Notes: a model not told the origin generated them from the sequence alone. Shown: positions 33,519-43,137, counted from the first letter of the stretch. The stretch: DNA of 64,000 nucleotides from Gp6-AA40 sp035571515 (GCA_035571515.1 DATNCQ010000122.1:26651-90650); one strand, 5' to 3'. Program-made: numbers and translations.

Positions 33519-34054
33519 ACGCGCGCTGGGTCTCGTACATTGCGCTTGGCGCATGGAGCCTCGTCGCCACCGCGTGCGAGCGCGAGGTCAGGCCGTTTCA
33601 GGAGCTGGCCGTCGCATCGGCGCGGACGCAGAAGCCGGTGCTGACCCCCCTGTTTCCGGGCGGCCAGCCGCTGCCCGAACCGAACCAGAGCCCGTTCCAG
33701 CACAACGCCTACGGCACGGCGGAAGGCAAGCGGCTCTTCGATCAATACAACTGCAGCGGCTGCCATTCGCACGGCGGCGGCGGGATGGGCCCGGCACTGA
33801 TGGACGACACGTGGATCTACGGCAGCGAGCCGGGCAACATCTTCGAGTCGATCGTCGAGGGACGGCCCAACGGGATGCCGGCGTGGCGCAACAAGATTCC
33901 CGATCAGCAGGTGTGGGAGCTGGTCGCCTACGTCCAGTCGATGACGGGCAACGAGCCGATTGACGTGCTGCCGAGCCGAAGCGATCACATGCGCTCCGGC
34001 ACGCCCGAGAACGCGCGTCCGGCGCGGACGCCCGTCCAGAGCCACACCCCATGA
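33515..34054 (+). CDS. Monoheme cytochrome c lipoprotein (XoxG-like position)
   Basis: 179 residues. A signal with a lipobox-like ATAC precedes CEREVRPF, so it is probably lipid-anchored. One heme site is present, YNCSGCHSHGGGGMGPAL, with a Met-containing distal region (GRPNGMPAWRNKIPD). In known xox clusters a cytochrome follows XoxF/XoxJ and accepts electrons from the dehydrogenase; the gene order matches. ATGA overlaps couple it to both neighbours, and the next gene encodes oxidase subunit II. Confidence 0.88.
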   Translation: MNARWVSYIALGAWSLVATACEREVRPFQELAVASARTQKPVLTPLFPGGQPLPEPNQSPFQHNAYGTAEGKRLFDQYNCSGCHSHGGGGMGPALMDDTWIYGSEPGNIFESIVEGRPNGMPAWRNKIPDQQVWELVAYVQSMTGNEPIDVLPSRSDHMRSGTPENARPARTPVQSHTP

Positions 34055-35007
34055 TGTTCGCCTTCGGCGGCAACCAGTCCGCGCTCAATCCCCACGGGCC
34101 GATCGCCCGCAGCATCGCGAATCACGGCTGGTGGCTGCTGCTGGTCTGCGCGGCCGTCTACCTCGTGGTGATGGTCGCATTCTTCATCGCCGTCGGGCGG
34201 CGGCGGCGCGACACCGACGACCTGCCTGAAACCTCCAGGCGGCTGACGCGCAACGTGTCGATCGCGGTCGCGCTGACCGTCGTGATCCTGATCGGCATCG
34301 CGGCGTCGAGCGTCGTGGCCGGCCGCGGACTGTATTCGCCGAGCGGCGCCGGCGCGTTGACCGTGGACGTGGTCGGCCACCAGTGGTGGTGGGACTTTCA
34401 GTACCACGACGTCACCCCGTCCGACGTGTTCACGAGCCCGAACGAGCTGCACATCCCGGTCGGCGTGCCAGTGGTCATCAAGGCGATGTCCACCGACGTC
34501 ATCCACAGCTTCTGGGTGCCGAACCTGATGGGGAAGCGGGACCTGATTCCCGGCATCGTCACCAATACGTGGATCCAGGCGGATCAGCCGGGCGTCTATC
34601 GCGGCCAATGCGCCGAGTTCTGCGGCCACCAGCACGCCCACATGGCGCTGAATGTCGTCGCCGAGCCGATGGACAAGTTCCAGGCGTGGGTGCAGCACCA
34701 GCGCGAGCCGGCGCGGGAACCGTCGACGGACGAGGAGCGGAAGGGCAGGGACGTCTTCATGCAGTCACCGTGCGTCACCTGTCACGCGATTCGCGGCACC
34801 GACGCGGGCTCGCACGTCGGCCCCGAGCTCACGCACGTGTCGAGCCGGCTGACGCTTGCGGCGGCGACCTTGCCCAACGCACGCGGCCATCTGGCGGGCT
34901 GGATTGCGAACTCGCAATCGATCAAGCCCGGCAACCGCATGCCGCCGAACGCCCTCGACCCCGCCGACTTCCAGGCGCTGCTCGCCTACGTACGGAGCCT
35001 GCAGTGA
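34051..35007 (+). CDS. coxB: Cytochrome c oxidase subunit II with C-terminal cytochrome c domain
   Basis: 318 residues. Two membrane helices (WWLLLVCAAVYLVVMVAFF and VSIAVALTVVILIGIAAS) are followed by the cupredoxin domain. The CuA site is seen as GHQWWWDFQY and CAEFCGHQHAHM. A fused c-type heme domain (SPCVTCHAIRGT, about 245-318) makes this the caa3 form, which takes electrons directly from small cytochromes. It is joined by ATGA to the upstream cytochrome and by GTGA to subunit I. Confidence 0.93.
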   Translation: MMFAFGGNQSALNPHGPIARSIANHGWWLLLVCAAVYLVVMVAFFIAVGRRRRDTDDLPETSRRLTRNVSIAVALTVVILIGIAASSVVAGRGLYSPSGAGALTVDVVGHQWWWDFQYHDVTPSDVFTSPNELHIPVGVPVVIKAMSTDVIHSFWVPNLMGKRDLIPGIVTNTWIQADQPGVYRGQCAEFCGHQHAHMALNVVAEPMDKFQAWVQHQREPAREPSTDEERKGRDVFMQSPCVTCHAIRGTDAGSHVGPELTHVSSRLTLAAATLPNARGHLAGWIANSQSIKPGNRMPPNALDPADFQALLAYVRSLQ

Positions 35008-37025
35008 CCCCGTCTCCGCTCCGCGAACATTCATCGGAGCTTGGGCAAGGCCGGCCTGTCGAGGGCCGCCAGACGATCACTGCCGCCGACGAAGAGCGCC
35101 TGCGCCGCCAGCTGTCGGCGACGTGGTACGTCCCGCGCGGCGTCATCGGCTGGTTCAGCGTCGCCGATCACAAGACCATCGGGCTGCGCTACATCGTCAC
35201 GGCGTTCGGCTTCTTCATCTTCGCCGGCATCCTCGCGGGGCTGATGCGGCTGCAGCTCGCGGTGCCGAACAACCACTTCGTCGGCCCCGATCTCTACAAC
35301 CAGATCTTCACCGTCCACGGGACGATGATGATGTTCCTGTTCGCGGTGCCGGTGATGGAGGCGATGGGCGTCTATTTGGTGCCGCTGATGGTCGGCACGC
35401 GCAACATCGCGTTCCCGCGGCTCAACGCCTTCAGCTACTACGTTTATCTGTTTGGCGGCGTGATGCTGGTGATCACGATGCTGATGAACACGGCGCCCGA
35501 CGTCGGCTGGTTCAGCTACGTGCCGCTGGCGGGGCCCGACTACGCGCCGGGCAAGCGCGCCGACTTCTGGGCGCAGCTGATCACGTTCACCGAGGTGGCC
35601 GCGCTCGCGGTCTCCGTCGAGCTGGTGGCCACCATCTTCAAGAGCCGCGCGCCCGGGATGTCGCTGAACCGGATGCCGCTGTTCGTCTGGTCGATGCTCG
35701 TCACGGCGCTCATGGTGATCTTCGCGATGCCGTCGATCGTGACGTGCAGCACTTTCCTGCTGCTCGACCGCCTGGTCGGCACGCATTTCTACAACCCGGC
35801 GGAAGGCGGCGATGCGCTGCTCTGGCAGCACCTGTTCTGGTTCTTCGGCCACCCGGAGGTCTACATCATCTTCGTGCCCGCCCTCGGCATCGTCTCGTCG
35901 ATCATCTCGGCGTTCACGTGGCGTCCCATCTTCGGCTACGCCGCGATGGTGATGGCGCTCGTCGCCACGGGCTTCATCGGCTTCGGCCTCTGGGTGCACC
36001 ACATGTTCGCGACCGGGCTGCCGGCGCTCGGCCTCGAATACTTCACCGCGGCGAGCATCGTGATCGCGATCCCGTCGGGTATCCAGATCTTCTGCTGGAT
36101 CGCGTCGCTCTGGCGGGGCCGCCCGCGGTTCCATACGCCGCTGCTGTTCGTCGTCGGCTTCGTGGCCATCTTCGTGCTGGGCGGGCTCTCCGGCGTGACG
36201 CTCGCGTCGGTGCCGTTCGACCTGCAGGTCCACGACTCGTACTACGTCGTCGCGCACTTTCACTACGTCCTGCTCGGCGGCGCGGTCTTCCCGCTCATCG
36301 GCGGCGTGTACTTCTGGTTTCCGAAGTTCACCGGCCGGATGATGGACGACCGCCTCGGGAAGTGGAACTTCTGGCTGCTGTTCATCGGCTTCAACGTGAC
36401 GTTCTTCCCGATGCACATCCTCGGGCTCGAGGGAATGCCGCGGCGCGTCTACACCTATCCCGACAACATGGGGTGGAACACGCTGAACCTCGTGTCGAGC
36501 CTCGGCGCGCTGCTGCTCGTGCTGGGCGGCGCGCTGTTGGTCTACAACGTCGTGCGCAGCTACGCCTGGGGACTGGCCGCGGCCGACAACCCGTGGGGCG
36601 CGGAGACGCTCGAGTGGAGCGTCAGCTCGCCGCCGCCGGTCTACAACTTCCTCCACGTGCCGGTCGTCGAAGGACGGTCCGCGCTATGGGACCGCAGCGC
36701 GGATGCGCCGATTGTCACCGGCATCCGCAGCGACATCCGCGAGGTGCTCATTACCGACGTGATGGATGCGGAGCCGGTGCACAAGACCGAGTACCCGGAG
36801 CCGACGATCTGGCCGTTCCTGTGTGCCGTCGTGACGTCGGCGTTCTTCGTCGGCTCGATCTTCACGCCGTGGGCGCTGCCGGTCGCCATCCTGCCGCTCG
36901 CCGTCACCCTCGTCGGCTGGTTCTGGCCGGGAAAACGTGACCGCGCGCGCGAGCGGGAGGAGCGGCACGAAGAGGCCGAGCGGCCCTCGCCGCCGGTTCC
37001 CACGATGCGGGAGGCGCGCGCATGA
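35004..37025 (+). CDS. coxA: Cytochrome c oxidase subunit I
   Basis: 673 residues, starting at a GTG that overlaps the previous stop. Heme-copper motifs: low-spin heme His in FTVHGTMMMF, the CuB His-Tyr pair and channel Glu in FWFFGHPEVYIIF, CuB His-His in WVHHMFATG, and the heme ligands in VAHFHYVL. The HPEVY glutamate indicates an A1-type proton pathway. Beyond the core 12 helices is a C-terminal extension with two more membrane segments (IWPFLCAVVTSAFF and AILPLAVTLVGWF) and a charged tail. Confidence 0.95.
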   Translation: MTPSPLREHSSELGQGRPVEGRQTITAADEERLRRQLSATWYVPRGVIGWFSVADHKTIGLRYIVTAFGFFIFAGILAGLMRLQLAVPNNHFVGPDLYNQIFTVHGTMMMFLFAVPVMEAMGVYLVPLMVGTRNIAFPRLNAFSYYVYLFGGVMLVITMLMNTAPDVGWFSYVPLAGPDYAPGKRADFWAQLITFTEVAALAVSVELVATIFKSRAPGMSLNRMPLFVWSMLVTALMVIFAMPSIVTCSTFLLLDRLVGTHFYNPAEGGDALLWQHLFWFFGHPEVYIIFVPALGIVSSIISAFTWRPIFGYAAMVMALVATGFIGFGLWVHHMFATGLPALGLEYFTAASIVIAIPSGIQIFCWIASLWRGRPRFHTPLLFVVGFVAIFVLGGLSGVTLASVPFDLQVHDSYYVVAHFHYVLLGGAVFPLIGGVYFWFPKFTGRMMDDRLGKWNFWLLFIGFNVTFFPMHILGLEGMPRRVYTYPDNMGWNTLNLVSSLGALLLVLGGALLVYNVVRSYAWGLAAADNPWGAETLEWSVSSPPPVYNFLHVPVVEGRSALWDRSADAPIVTGIRSDIREVLITDVMDAEPVHKTEYPEPTIWPFLCAVVTSAFFVGSIFTPWALPVAILPLAVTLVGWFWPGKRDRAREREERHEEAERPSPPVPTMREARA

Positions 37026-37636
37026 AAGGCGAGGTCCAGGCACGGCGTACGCTCGACGTCGCTGCGCTGCCGCCGATGGCGTTCGGCAACCGGGGGCTGA
37101 TCTGGTGGGGGACGGTCGGCTTCATGGTGATCGAGGGGTCGATGTTCGTCATCGGCCTGGTCGTCTACTTCTACCTGCGGCTGCAGGTGCGCGACTGGCC
37201 GCCGAGCCTGCCGGAGCCGGGGCTGACGTTCGGTACCTGGAACCTGCTCCTCGTGCTCGTCAGCTGCGTGCCGAACCTCTTCGCGAAGAGGGCCGCCGAG
37301 AAGTTCGATCTTGGCGGCGTCCGCCTCTGGCTCGGTGTGCTCGTCCTGATGGGCGTCGTCTCCGTCGGTCTCCGGGCGCTCGAGTACACGACGCTCAACT
37401 GCCGCTGGGACGACAACGCCTACGGCTCGATCGTGTGGGTGCTGCTCAGCATGCACACCATTCACGTCGCCACCGATGTCGTCGACAGCGGCGTGCTCCT
37501 CGCGCTGGCGTTCATCGGGCCGATCACGAAGAACCGCTTCGCGGACTTCAGCGAGAACTCGCTCTACTGGTATTTCATCGTCGCCTGGTGGATTCCGATC
37601 TACGTCACCATCTATTTCATGCCGCGATGGCTGTAG
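37022..37636 (+). CDS. coxC: Cytochrome c oxidase subunit III
   Basis: 204 residues with five membrane helices, the short bacterial form. Typical segments are WWGTVGFMVIEGSMFVIGLVVYFY and LLSMHTIHVATDVVDSGVL, with WYFIVAWWIPIYVTIYF at the end. It stabilises subunit I. The ATG overlaps the subunit I stop and the 3' end overlaps the next small gene by 10 bases. Confidence 0.92.
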   Translation: MKGEVQARRTLDVAALPPMAFGNRGLIWWGTVGFMVIEGSMFVIGLVVYFYLRLQVRDWPPSLPEPGLTFGTWNLLLVLVSCVPNLFAKRAAEKFDLGGVRLWLGVLVLMGVVSVGLRALEYTTLNCRWDDNAYGSIVWVLLSMHTIHVATDVVDSGVLLALAFIGPITKNRFADFSENSLYWYFIVAWWIPIYVTIYFMPRWL

Positions 37637-38004
37637 ACACACGCGAGACGCACGACTACTGGGAACGGGAAGGGCTGGTGCTGCTGTGGTTCGCGATGCT
37701 CGCGGGGCCGGCGGCGGTCGCGGTCAACATGGGCGCCGGTTACGCGCTCGTCAAGTGGGCATGCGCGGGCGCTCACGCCAGCATGCTGACGGCGATTTCC
37801 CTCGCGACGCTGCTGCTCGCGTTCGCTGGCGCGTGGATCGGCTGGACGTGCCGGGCGCGGCTGCGGGACGCGAACGAAGACGGCGGCCGCATCGTCGACC
37901 GCAGCTACTTCATCGCCATCATCGCGACCGGGTTCGCCGTGCTCAACGCGTTCCTGATCGTGATGCAGGCCTATCCGCGCTTCGTGCTCAGCCCATGCGA
38001 GTGA
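37627..38004 (+). CDS. Small three-helix membrane protein of the oxidase operon
   Basis: 125 residues. Helices lie at about 16-40 (LVLLWFAMLAGPAAVAVNMGAGYALV), 48-68 (TAISLATLLLAFAGAWIGW) and 88-112 (YFIAIIATGFAVLNAFLIVM). I do not recognise a named family; it sits where a subunit IV-like protein is often found, but the sequence is not that of the usual COX4 families. Starts inside the subunit III gene and overlaps the next gene by 10 bases. Confidence 0.75.
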   Translation: MAVDTRETHDYWEREGLVLLWFAMLAGPAAVAVNMGAGYALVKWACAGAHASMLTAISLATLLLAFAGAWIGWTCRARLRDANEDGGRIVDRSYFIAIIATGFAVLNAFLIVMQAYPRFVLSPCE

Positions 38005-38990
38005 CGAATGCGGCGGCGGCGAGGCGCGCGGGCACGGTGGGTGCGTTGCTGCTGGTCGCGTGCGTCCCGGCGGTGGTCGCCGCGCACGGCGACGAAGCGC
38101 ATTCGATCAACACGCCACGCGCGTTGTCGCCCTGGGATCTCGCCGTCCTCGCGGGCCTGGTCGTCGTGGCGATGCTGTATGCGCGGGGGGCGTCGAACCT
38201 GAGACGGCGCGCCGCGCGGCCCGATCCTGCTATGCCCGCGCGTCCCCGGACTGCGCGCTTCGAGCCCGTCGCGTTCGCGATCGGCTGGTCGGCGCTCGTC
38301 CTGTCGATCCTGCCGCCGATCGACCGCCTGTCGATCGAATATTTCTCGGTGCACATGATCCAGCACGAGCTGATGATGCTGGCCGGTGCGCCGCTGCTGA
38401 TTCTCGGCCGCCCGCTGCAGCGCTGTCTCGCGGGTCTCCCCGATCGGCTGCGCAGCCCGGTGGCGCACACGCTGCAGACGCGCGGAATGTCGGGAACGTG
38501 GCGCGTGCTGACGGCGCCGCTCGTCGCGTGGGCGCTCCACGGCCTCGCGATCTGGGTGTGGCACATGCCGGCGCTCTACGACGCGGCCGTCGGCAACGAG
38601 GGGATCCACGCGCTGCAGCACGCGATGTTCGTCGGCACGTCGGCGCTCTTCTGGTGGGGCATGCTGTACGGCCGCTACGGGCGCGCCGGCTATGGCGCGG
38701 CCGTCTTCTTCGTGTTCCTGACCGTCGTCCACACCGGGATTCTCGGCGCGATGGTGACGTTCGCGCCAACGCCGCTCTATCCGGCGTACGCGACGCCGGC
38801 CGCCGCGCACGGCATCGATCAGCTCGTCGACCAGCAGAGGGCGGGCCTGTTGATGTGGATACCGGCGGGTCTCGTCATGACGCTGCTCGGGCTCGCGCTC
38901 TTCGCGGCGTGGCTCGGGGAGTCGGAACGGCGATCGATGCACGCTGCAAAATTCAAGATGCACACCGTACGCGAAGGCGAGGCGTCATGA
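37995..38990 (+). CDS. ctaG: CtaG-type (caa3_CtaG) cytochrome c oxidase assembly protein
   Basis: 331 residues. A leading hydrophobic segment ends near VAAHGDEAH, suggesting a cleaved signal. About seven helices follow. The family blocks are FSVHMIQHELMMLAGAPLLILG and HALQHAMFVGTSALFWW, with His residues likely to handle copper or heme. CtaG/DUF1404-like proteins are needed for caa3-type oxidase maturation. The position directly after the oxidase subunits supports this. Confidence 0.88.
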   Translation: MRVTNAAAARRAGTVGALLLVACVPAVVAAHGDEAHSINTPRALSPWDLAVLAGLVVVAMLYARGASNLRRRAARPDPAMPARPRTARFEPVAFAIGWSALVLSILPPIDRLSIEYFSVHMIQHELMMLAGAPLLILGRPLQRCLAGLPDRLRSPVAHTLQTRGMSGTWRVLTAPLVAWALHGLAIWVWHMPALYDAAVGNEGIHALQHAMFVGTSALFWWGMLYGRYGRAGYGAAVFFVFLTVVHTGILGAMVTFAPTPLYPAYATPAAAHGIDQLVDQQRAGLLMWIPAGLVMTLLGLALFAAWLGESERRSMHAAKFKMHTVREGEAS

Positions 38991-39364
38991 CCGTGCGCCG
39001 GCTGTTGCGTGCGTCGTGCCTGGCGGCGTTGGCGCTCGGCGCGTGCGATCGTGACGCCGATCGCATCGCGCGGCAGCTGACCGGCGGCGATCCCGGCAAG
39101 GGGAAGCGCGACCTGGTCAAATACGGCTGCGATACCTGTCACAACATCCCGGGCGTGCTGACCGCCACCGCCACGGTCGGGCCGCCGCTCTCGCAGATCG
39201 GCCTGCGGTCGTATCTCGCCGGCCGCATCGACAACACGCCGGAAAACATGATCCGCTGGATCCGCGCGCCGCGCAGCGTGGACCCGGAGACGGCGATGCC
39301 CGAGACCGGCGTCACCGAGGCCGACGGTCACGACATCGCGGCGTACCTCTATACGTTGAGATAG
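38987..39364 (+). CDS. Small monoheme cytochrome c lipoprotein closing the oxidase operon
   Basis: 125 residues. Lipoprotein signal (CLAALALGAC) and one heme site in KYGCDTCHNIPGV, with a distal Met in PETAMPETGV. The size and motif fit an electron shuttle for a caa3 oxidase. The ATG overlaps the ctaG stop; the operon ends here. Confidence 0.88.
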   Translation: MTVRRLLRASCLAALALGACDRDADRIARQLTGGDPGKGKRDLVKYGCDTCHNIPGVLTATATVGPPLSQIGLRSYLAGRIDNTPENMIRWIRAPRSVDPETAMPETGVTEADGHDIAAYLYTLR

Positions 39365-39460
39365 CCGACTCGTCATTCCGGCAACAGGGTCCTCGCGTGG
39401 CGATGCGGGGCCCGACGGCCAGACGATTGCAAATGCGCGCCAATGGCAGAGGAGGAATCG

Positions 39461-39958
39461 ATGGCTCTGAAGTTCCGGACCCGCCCGCAGCGGGCGTCCC
39501 TGACGGGACGCGAGCACGAAATCCGTCCGATGGCAGATGACGCGCGCGACCAGGAGGACGATCGGTCGTCTATCGAGAAAGTCGCGCAGCTCACCGGACG
39601 GCTCATCTTTGGCGGCTACTTCCTGTACAGCGGGATTCATCACTTTACCGATCGCGAGATGCTGATCGGCTACGCGAGGAGCAAGGGCGTCGCCTGGCCG
39701 CGCGCCGCGGTGCTCGGCAGCGGCGCCCTGCTCGTCGTCGGCGGCCTCAGCCTCGTCACCGGGGTGAAGCAGAAGGTCGGTGCGTCGCTCGTCACGATGT
39801 TCCTCACCGGCGCGACGCCGATGATGCACGATTACTGGAACGCCGAGGATGGGCCCCGGCGCATGAACGAGATGATCAACTTCACCAAGAACCTCGCGTT
39901 GATCGGCGGAGCGGCATTCGCGGCCGCCGCCGCGCGACCGCCGCACGCCGCCGCGTAG
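39461..39958 (+). CDS. DoxX-family membrane protein
   Basis: 165 residues. The start at 39461 is fixed by an excellent Shine-Dalgarno (GGAGGA) eight bases upstream. A charged ~45-residue N terminus precedes the DoxX core: LTGRLIFGGYFLYSGIHHF, then AVLGSGALLVVGGLSLVTGV, VTMFLTGATPMMHDYW and a final helix. The role of the family is poorly defined (redox or quinone-linked membrane proteins). It is 97 bases after the oxidase operon, so it probably has its own promoter. Confidence 0.85.
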   Translation: MALKFRTRPQRASLTGREHEIRPMADDARDQEDDRSSIEKVAQLTGRLIFGGYFLYSGIHHFTDREMLIGYARSKGVAWPRAAVLGSGALLVVGGLSLVTGVKQKVGASLVTMFLTGATPMMHDYWNAEDGPRRMNEMINFTKNLALIGGAAFAAAAARPPHAAA

Positions 39959-40059
39959 GCGGATCCAGCCTCGAGGACGTCCGGCGGAACGCCGCCGGAC
40001 GCTGTGCAAGCTCGTCCACGTCGTCGCACGTAAAATCCGTGGGCCGAAAGGGCCCATGG

Positions 40060-43008
40060 ATGAGCGACGAGCGCCTGAAGTTCCTGATCACACTGAACGA
40101 TCGGCTCCGCCCATTGAAGGATCCCCTCGAGATCCAGGATGCCGCCGCCAGCCTGCTCGGCGAGTACCTGGGCGTCAACCGCGTCCTCTACGCGGATGTC
40201 GATGGTGACGAGTTCATCGTCGGCCGCTGTTACGTCAATGGCGTGGCGCCCCTCATCGGCCGCGCCCCGCTGGCCGCGTTCGGAAAGCGGCTGCTCGAGG
40301 GCTACAGGCGCGGCGGGACCTTTGCCATCGACGACGTCCAGACCGACGAGCGGTTCGACGAAGCCGAACGAGCGGTATTCGGCAGGAACAAGGTCGCGGC
40401 ATTTATCGGCGCAGCGCTCTGCAAGGAAGGACGATGGGTCGGCGGGTTCGGCGTCCACAGCGTCGCACCGCGCGCCTGGACGCAGCACGAGGTCGCGCTC
40501 GTCGAGGAAACGGTTGAACGGACGTGGGCCGCGGCGGAGCGGGCGCGCGCCGAAGAGGCATTGAGGGCCAGCGAGGAGCGCCACGCGTTCCTGCTCACGC
40601 TCAGCGATGCGCTGCGGCCGTTGAGCGATCCCGCCGACGTGCAGGAAACCGCCGCGCGACTCCTGGGTGAGCACCTAGGCGTGAACCGTGTCGGCTACGC
40701 GGACATGTCGGAACACGGTTACGTGATTCGCCGCGAGTACAGGCGCGGCGTGGCACCGCTCGTCGGCCACGGACCATCGGGGACCTTCGGGGCGGCGCTG
40801 AGCGAGGCGTACCGGCGCGGTGAGACCGTCGTCGTGAACGACGTGTCGTCCGATCCACGATTTACGGACGCCGAGCGCGTCACGATGCAGGCGAGGGAGA
40901 TCGCCGCGTTCATCGGCGCGACGCTGGTGAAGAACGGCCAGTTCCTCGCCGCCTTCGGCGCCAACAACGCGACCCCGCGCCACTGGACACCGACCGAAAT
41001 CGCGCTCGTCCGCGACGTCGCGGAGCGGACGTGGGACGCCGTGGGGCGCGCCCGCGCCGAGGCGGCGCTGCGCGAGCGCGAGCAACGCCTGCAGCTGTCG
41101 CTCGACGCGTCCGCGGCCGGCGTGTGGACCTGGAATGCGCAGTCCGATCGCCTCGACTGGGATCACCGGGTGTACGCGCACTACGGCATGGTTCCGGGTC
41201 GTCCACTGAGTCTCGACAGGTGGACATCGACGTTGCACGAGGACGACCGGAAGAGAGTGCTCGACCACTTCGACCAGCTCCTGTGCTCGCCGGACGACAA
41301 CGACTGGAACGAGACGTTCCGGATCGTGCGCCCGGATGGCAACGAGCGCTGGATGCAGGGCCTCGGCAGAGCCGAACGTGACGCCGACGGCCGGCTCGTA
41401 CGGCTCGTCGGCATCTGTCTCGACGTCACCGAGCGCCGGCGCGCGGAGGAGGCGCTCCAGGCGCGCCGCGACGAGGAGCATGACCGCGAGCTGCGGCTCC
41501 TGCTGGAGACGGCCACGCAGGGCATCCTCTCCGTGGACGCGGAGGGCATAATCATCTCGGCGAATCGCGCCCTCGAGGCGATGTTCGGCTGGCCGCCCGG
41601 CGAGTTGTTCGGCCAGAGCATCGAGCGGCTGCTGCCGTCGTTCCTGCGTCAGGAGCACGCGCGGCATCGGAGCGGGTACTTTTCTGCCCCGCATTCGCGC
41701 CTGATGGGAGGCGGCCTCGACCTCGTTGGTGAGCGGAAAGACGGATCGACCTTTCCCATCGAAGTCAGCCTGAATCACATTCCCACCGCCGGGGGCGGCC
41801 GCGCCATCGCGTTCGTGACCGATATCACCGAACGGCAACGCGCCGCCGCGGTGCTTCGGGAGCGGACCGCGGCGCTCGAGCGCCGGACGGCGCAGTTGAG
41901 CCGGCTGGCGTCCGACGTGACGCTTGCCGAGCACCACGCGCGCGAGCAGCTCGCGCGGACGCTTCACGACGGCTTGCAGCAGGTACTCCTCGTCGCGGCG
42001 GTGAACCTCGATCAACAACTGAAGCGCGACGCGCGTCACGGCATCGCCTCGGGCGAACCGGTGGTGCAGGCGCGGGCCAGCCTCGATGAAGCGATGGCCG
42101 CCGCGCGATCGCTGAGCGTCGAGCTGTATCCCCCGGTCCTGCACAGCTCGGGGCTCGCGGCGGCACTGGTCTGGCTGGCGGCCCAGACACGCGAGAAATA
42201 CGGGCTCGTCGTCGAGGTGTCGGCCGACCCTCTCGCCAGCTCCGCGCGGAAGGACGTCCGGACGCTGCTGTTCGAATCGGTCCGCGAGCTTCTCATCAAC
42301 GCGGTGAAGCACGCCCAGGTCGAACGGGTGGACGTGACGCTGGCGCTCGACGCCGACGATGCGCTCTGCATCACCGTCAGTGACGGGGGCATCGGGTTCG
42401 ACCCCGCGGCGCTGGTCGATCGAGCGAAGACCGGGAGTGTCGGATGGGGCCTGTTCAGCATTCGCGAACGGCTGACGCTGCTCGGCGGCCGCTTCGAGAT
42501 CGAGAGCGCGCCCGGCGCAGGCACCGTGTTCCGGTTGATCGCGCCGCGGGGAGCGGCGCCGAACGGCGGTGAGCGGGCGCCTCGCGGCGGCACGCACGTC
42601 CCGTCGCCAACGGCCCTCAGGATCTTGATCGTCGACGATCATGCGCCGGTGCGGAAGGCGCTCCGCAACGTGCTGCAGGCGCGGCGCGAGCTCGTCGTCG
42701 TCGGCGATGCGACCAACGGGTTCGAGGCCATCGAGCAGGCGCGCGCGCTTCGCCCCGACGTGATCCTGATGGACATCTCGATGCCGAAGATGGACGGCAT
42801 CGAGGCCACGCGGCGGCTGCGCGCCGAGTTCCCGTCGATCCAGGTCCTCGGGGTGTCGTCGCACCCGCGCACCGAGCCGCTGCATCCGATCGAGGAGGCC
42901 GGTGCGGCGGGCTACTTCGTCAAGGGAATCGACACGCAGCACCTCATCGACCATGTGCTGAGAATTCACGCCGGCCTCGCCCTCGGGTTGCCGGGCCAGA
43001 CCGCGTAG
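40060..43008 (+). CDS. Hybrid sensor histidine kinase, GAF-GAF-PAS-PAS-HisKA_3-HATPase-REC
   Basis: 982 residues, soluble. Two duplicated GAF domains (about 10-165 and 175-330) are followed by two PAS domains (335-455, 465-590). A NarX/DegS-type dimerisation helix carries His635 in LARTLHDGLQQVLL, then the ATPase (DGGIGFDPAAL, GWGLFSIRERL). The C-terminal receiver has Asp905 in VILMDISMPKMDG. The receiver is of the NarL type but lacks the usual LuxR helix-turn-helix, so it must pass phosphate on or regulate the kinase. Start is the ATG at 40060; a GTG lies 21 bases upstream. Confidence 0.9.
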   Translation: MSDERLKFLITLNDRLRPLKDPLEIQDAAASLLGEYLGVNRVLYADVDGDEFIVGRCYVNGVAPLIGRAPLAAFGKRLLEGYRRGGTFAIDDVQTDERFDEAERAVFGRNKVAAFIGAALCKEGRWVGGFGVHSVAPRAWTQHEVALVEETVERTWAAAERARAEEALRASEERHAFLLTLSDALRPLSDPADVQETAARLLGEHLGVNRVGYADMSEHGYVIRREYRRGVAPLVGHGPSGTFGAALSEAYRRGETVVVNDVSSDPRFTDAERVTMQAREIAAFIGATLVKNGQFLAAFGANNATPRHWTPTEIALVRDVAERTWDAVGRARAEAALREREQRLQLSLDASAAGVWTWNAQSDRLDWDHRVYAHYGMVPGRPLSLDRWTSTLHEDDRKRVLDHFDQLLCSPDDNDWNETFRIVRPDGNERWMQGLGRAERDADGRLVRLVGICLDVTERRRAEEALQARRDEEHDRELRLLLETATQGILSVDAEGIIISANRALEAMFGWPPGELFGQSIERLLPSFLRQEHARHRSGYFSAPHSRLMGGGLDLVGERKDGSTFPIEVSLNHIPTAGGGRAIAFVTDITERQRAAAVLRERTAALERRTAQLSRLASDVTLAEHHAREQLARTLHDGLQQVLLVAAVNLDQQLKRDARHGIASGEPVVQARASLDEAMAAARSLSVELYPPVLHSSGLAAALVWLAAQTREKYGLVVEVSADPLASSARKDVRTLLFESVRELLINAVKHAQVERVDVTLALDADDALCITVSDGGIGFDPAALVDRAKTGSVGWGLFSIRERLTLLGGRFEIESAPGAGTVFRLIAPRGAAPNGGERAPRGGTHVPSPTALRILIVDDHAPVRKALRNVLQARRELVVVGDATNGFEAIEQARALRPDVILMDISMPKMDGIEATRRLRAEFPSIQVLGVSSHPRTEPLHPIEEAGAAGYFVKGIDTQHLIDHVLRIHAGLALGLPGQTA

Positions 43009-43137
43009 CGCGCCGGAGCCTTCTCGCGCAATTTTGTCGCGGGCATCGACGAATTCGCCGGACGGCCGCGACGCCGCTCCCTCCCTCGATGCCAAGTAAG
43101 TCACTGATCCCAGACGATTGCCCTCTCTTGCCGGGAC

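Noticed and set aside
35004..39364. A second, separate oxidase promoter inside the dehydrogenase-oxidase operon
   Set aside because: Most junctions are 4-base stop/start overlaps with no room for an intergenic promoter; an internal promoter within coding sequence cannot be judged by eye.
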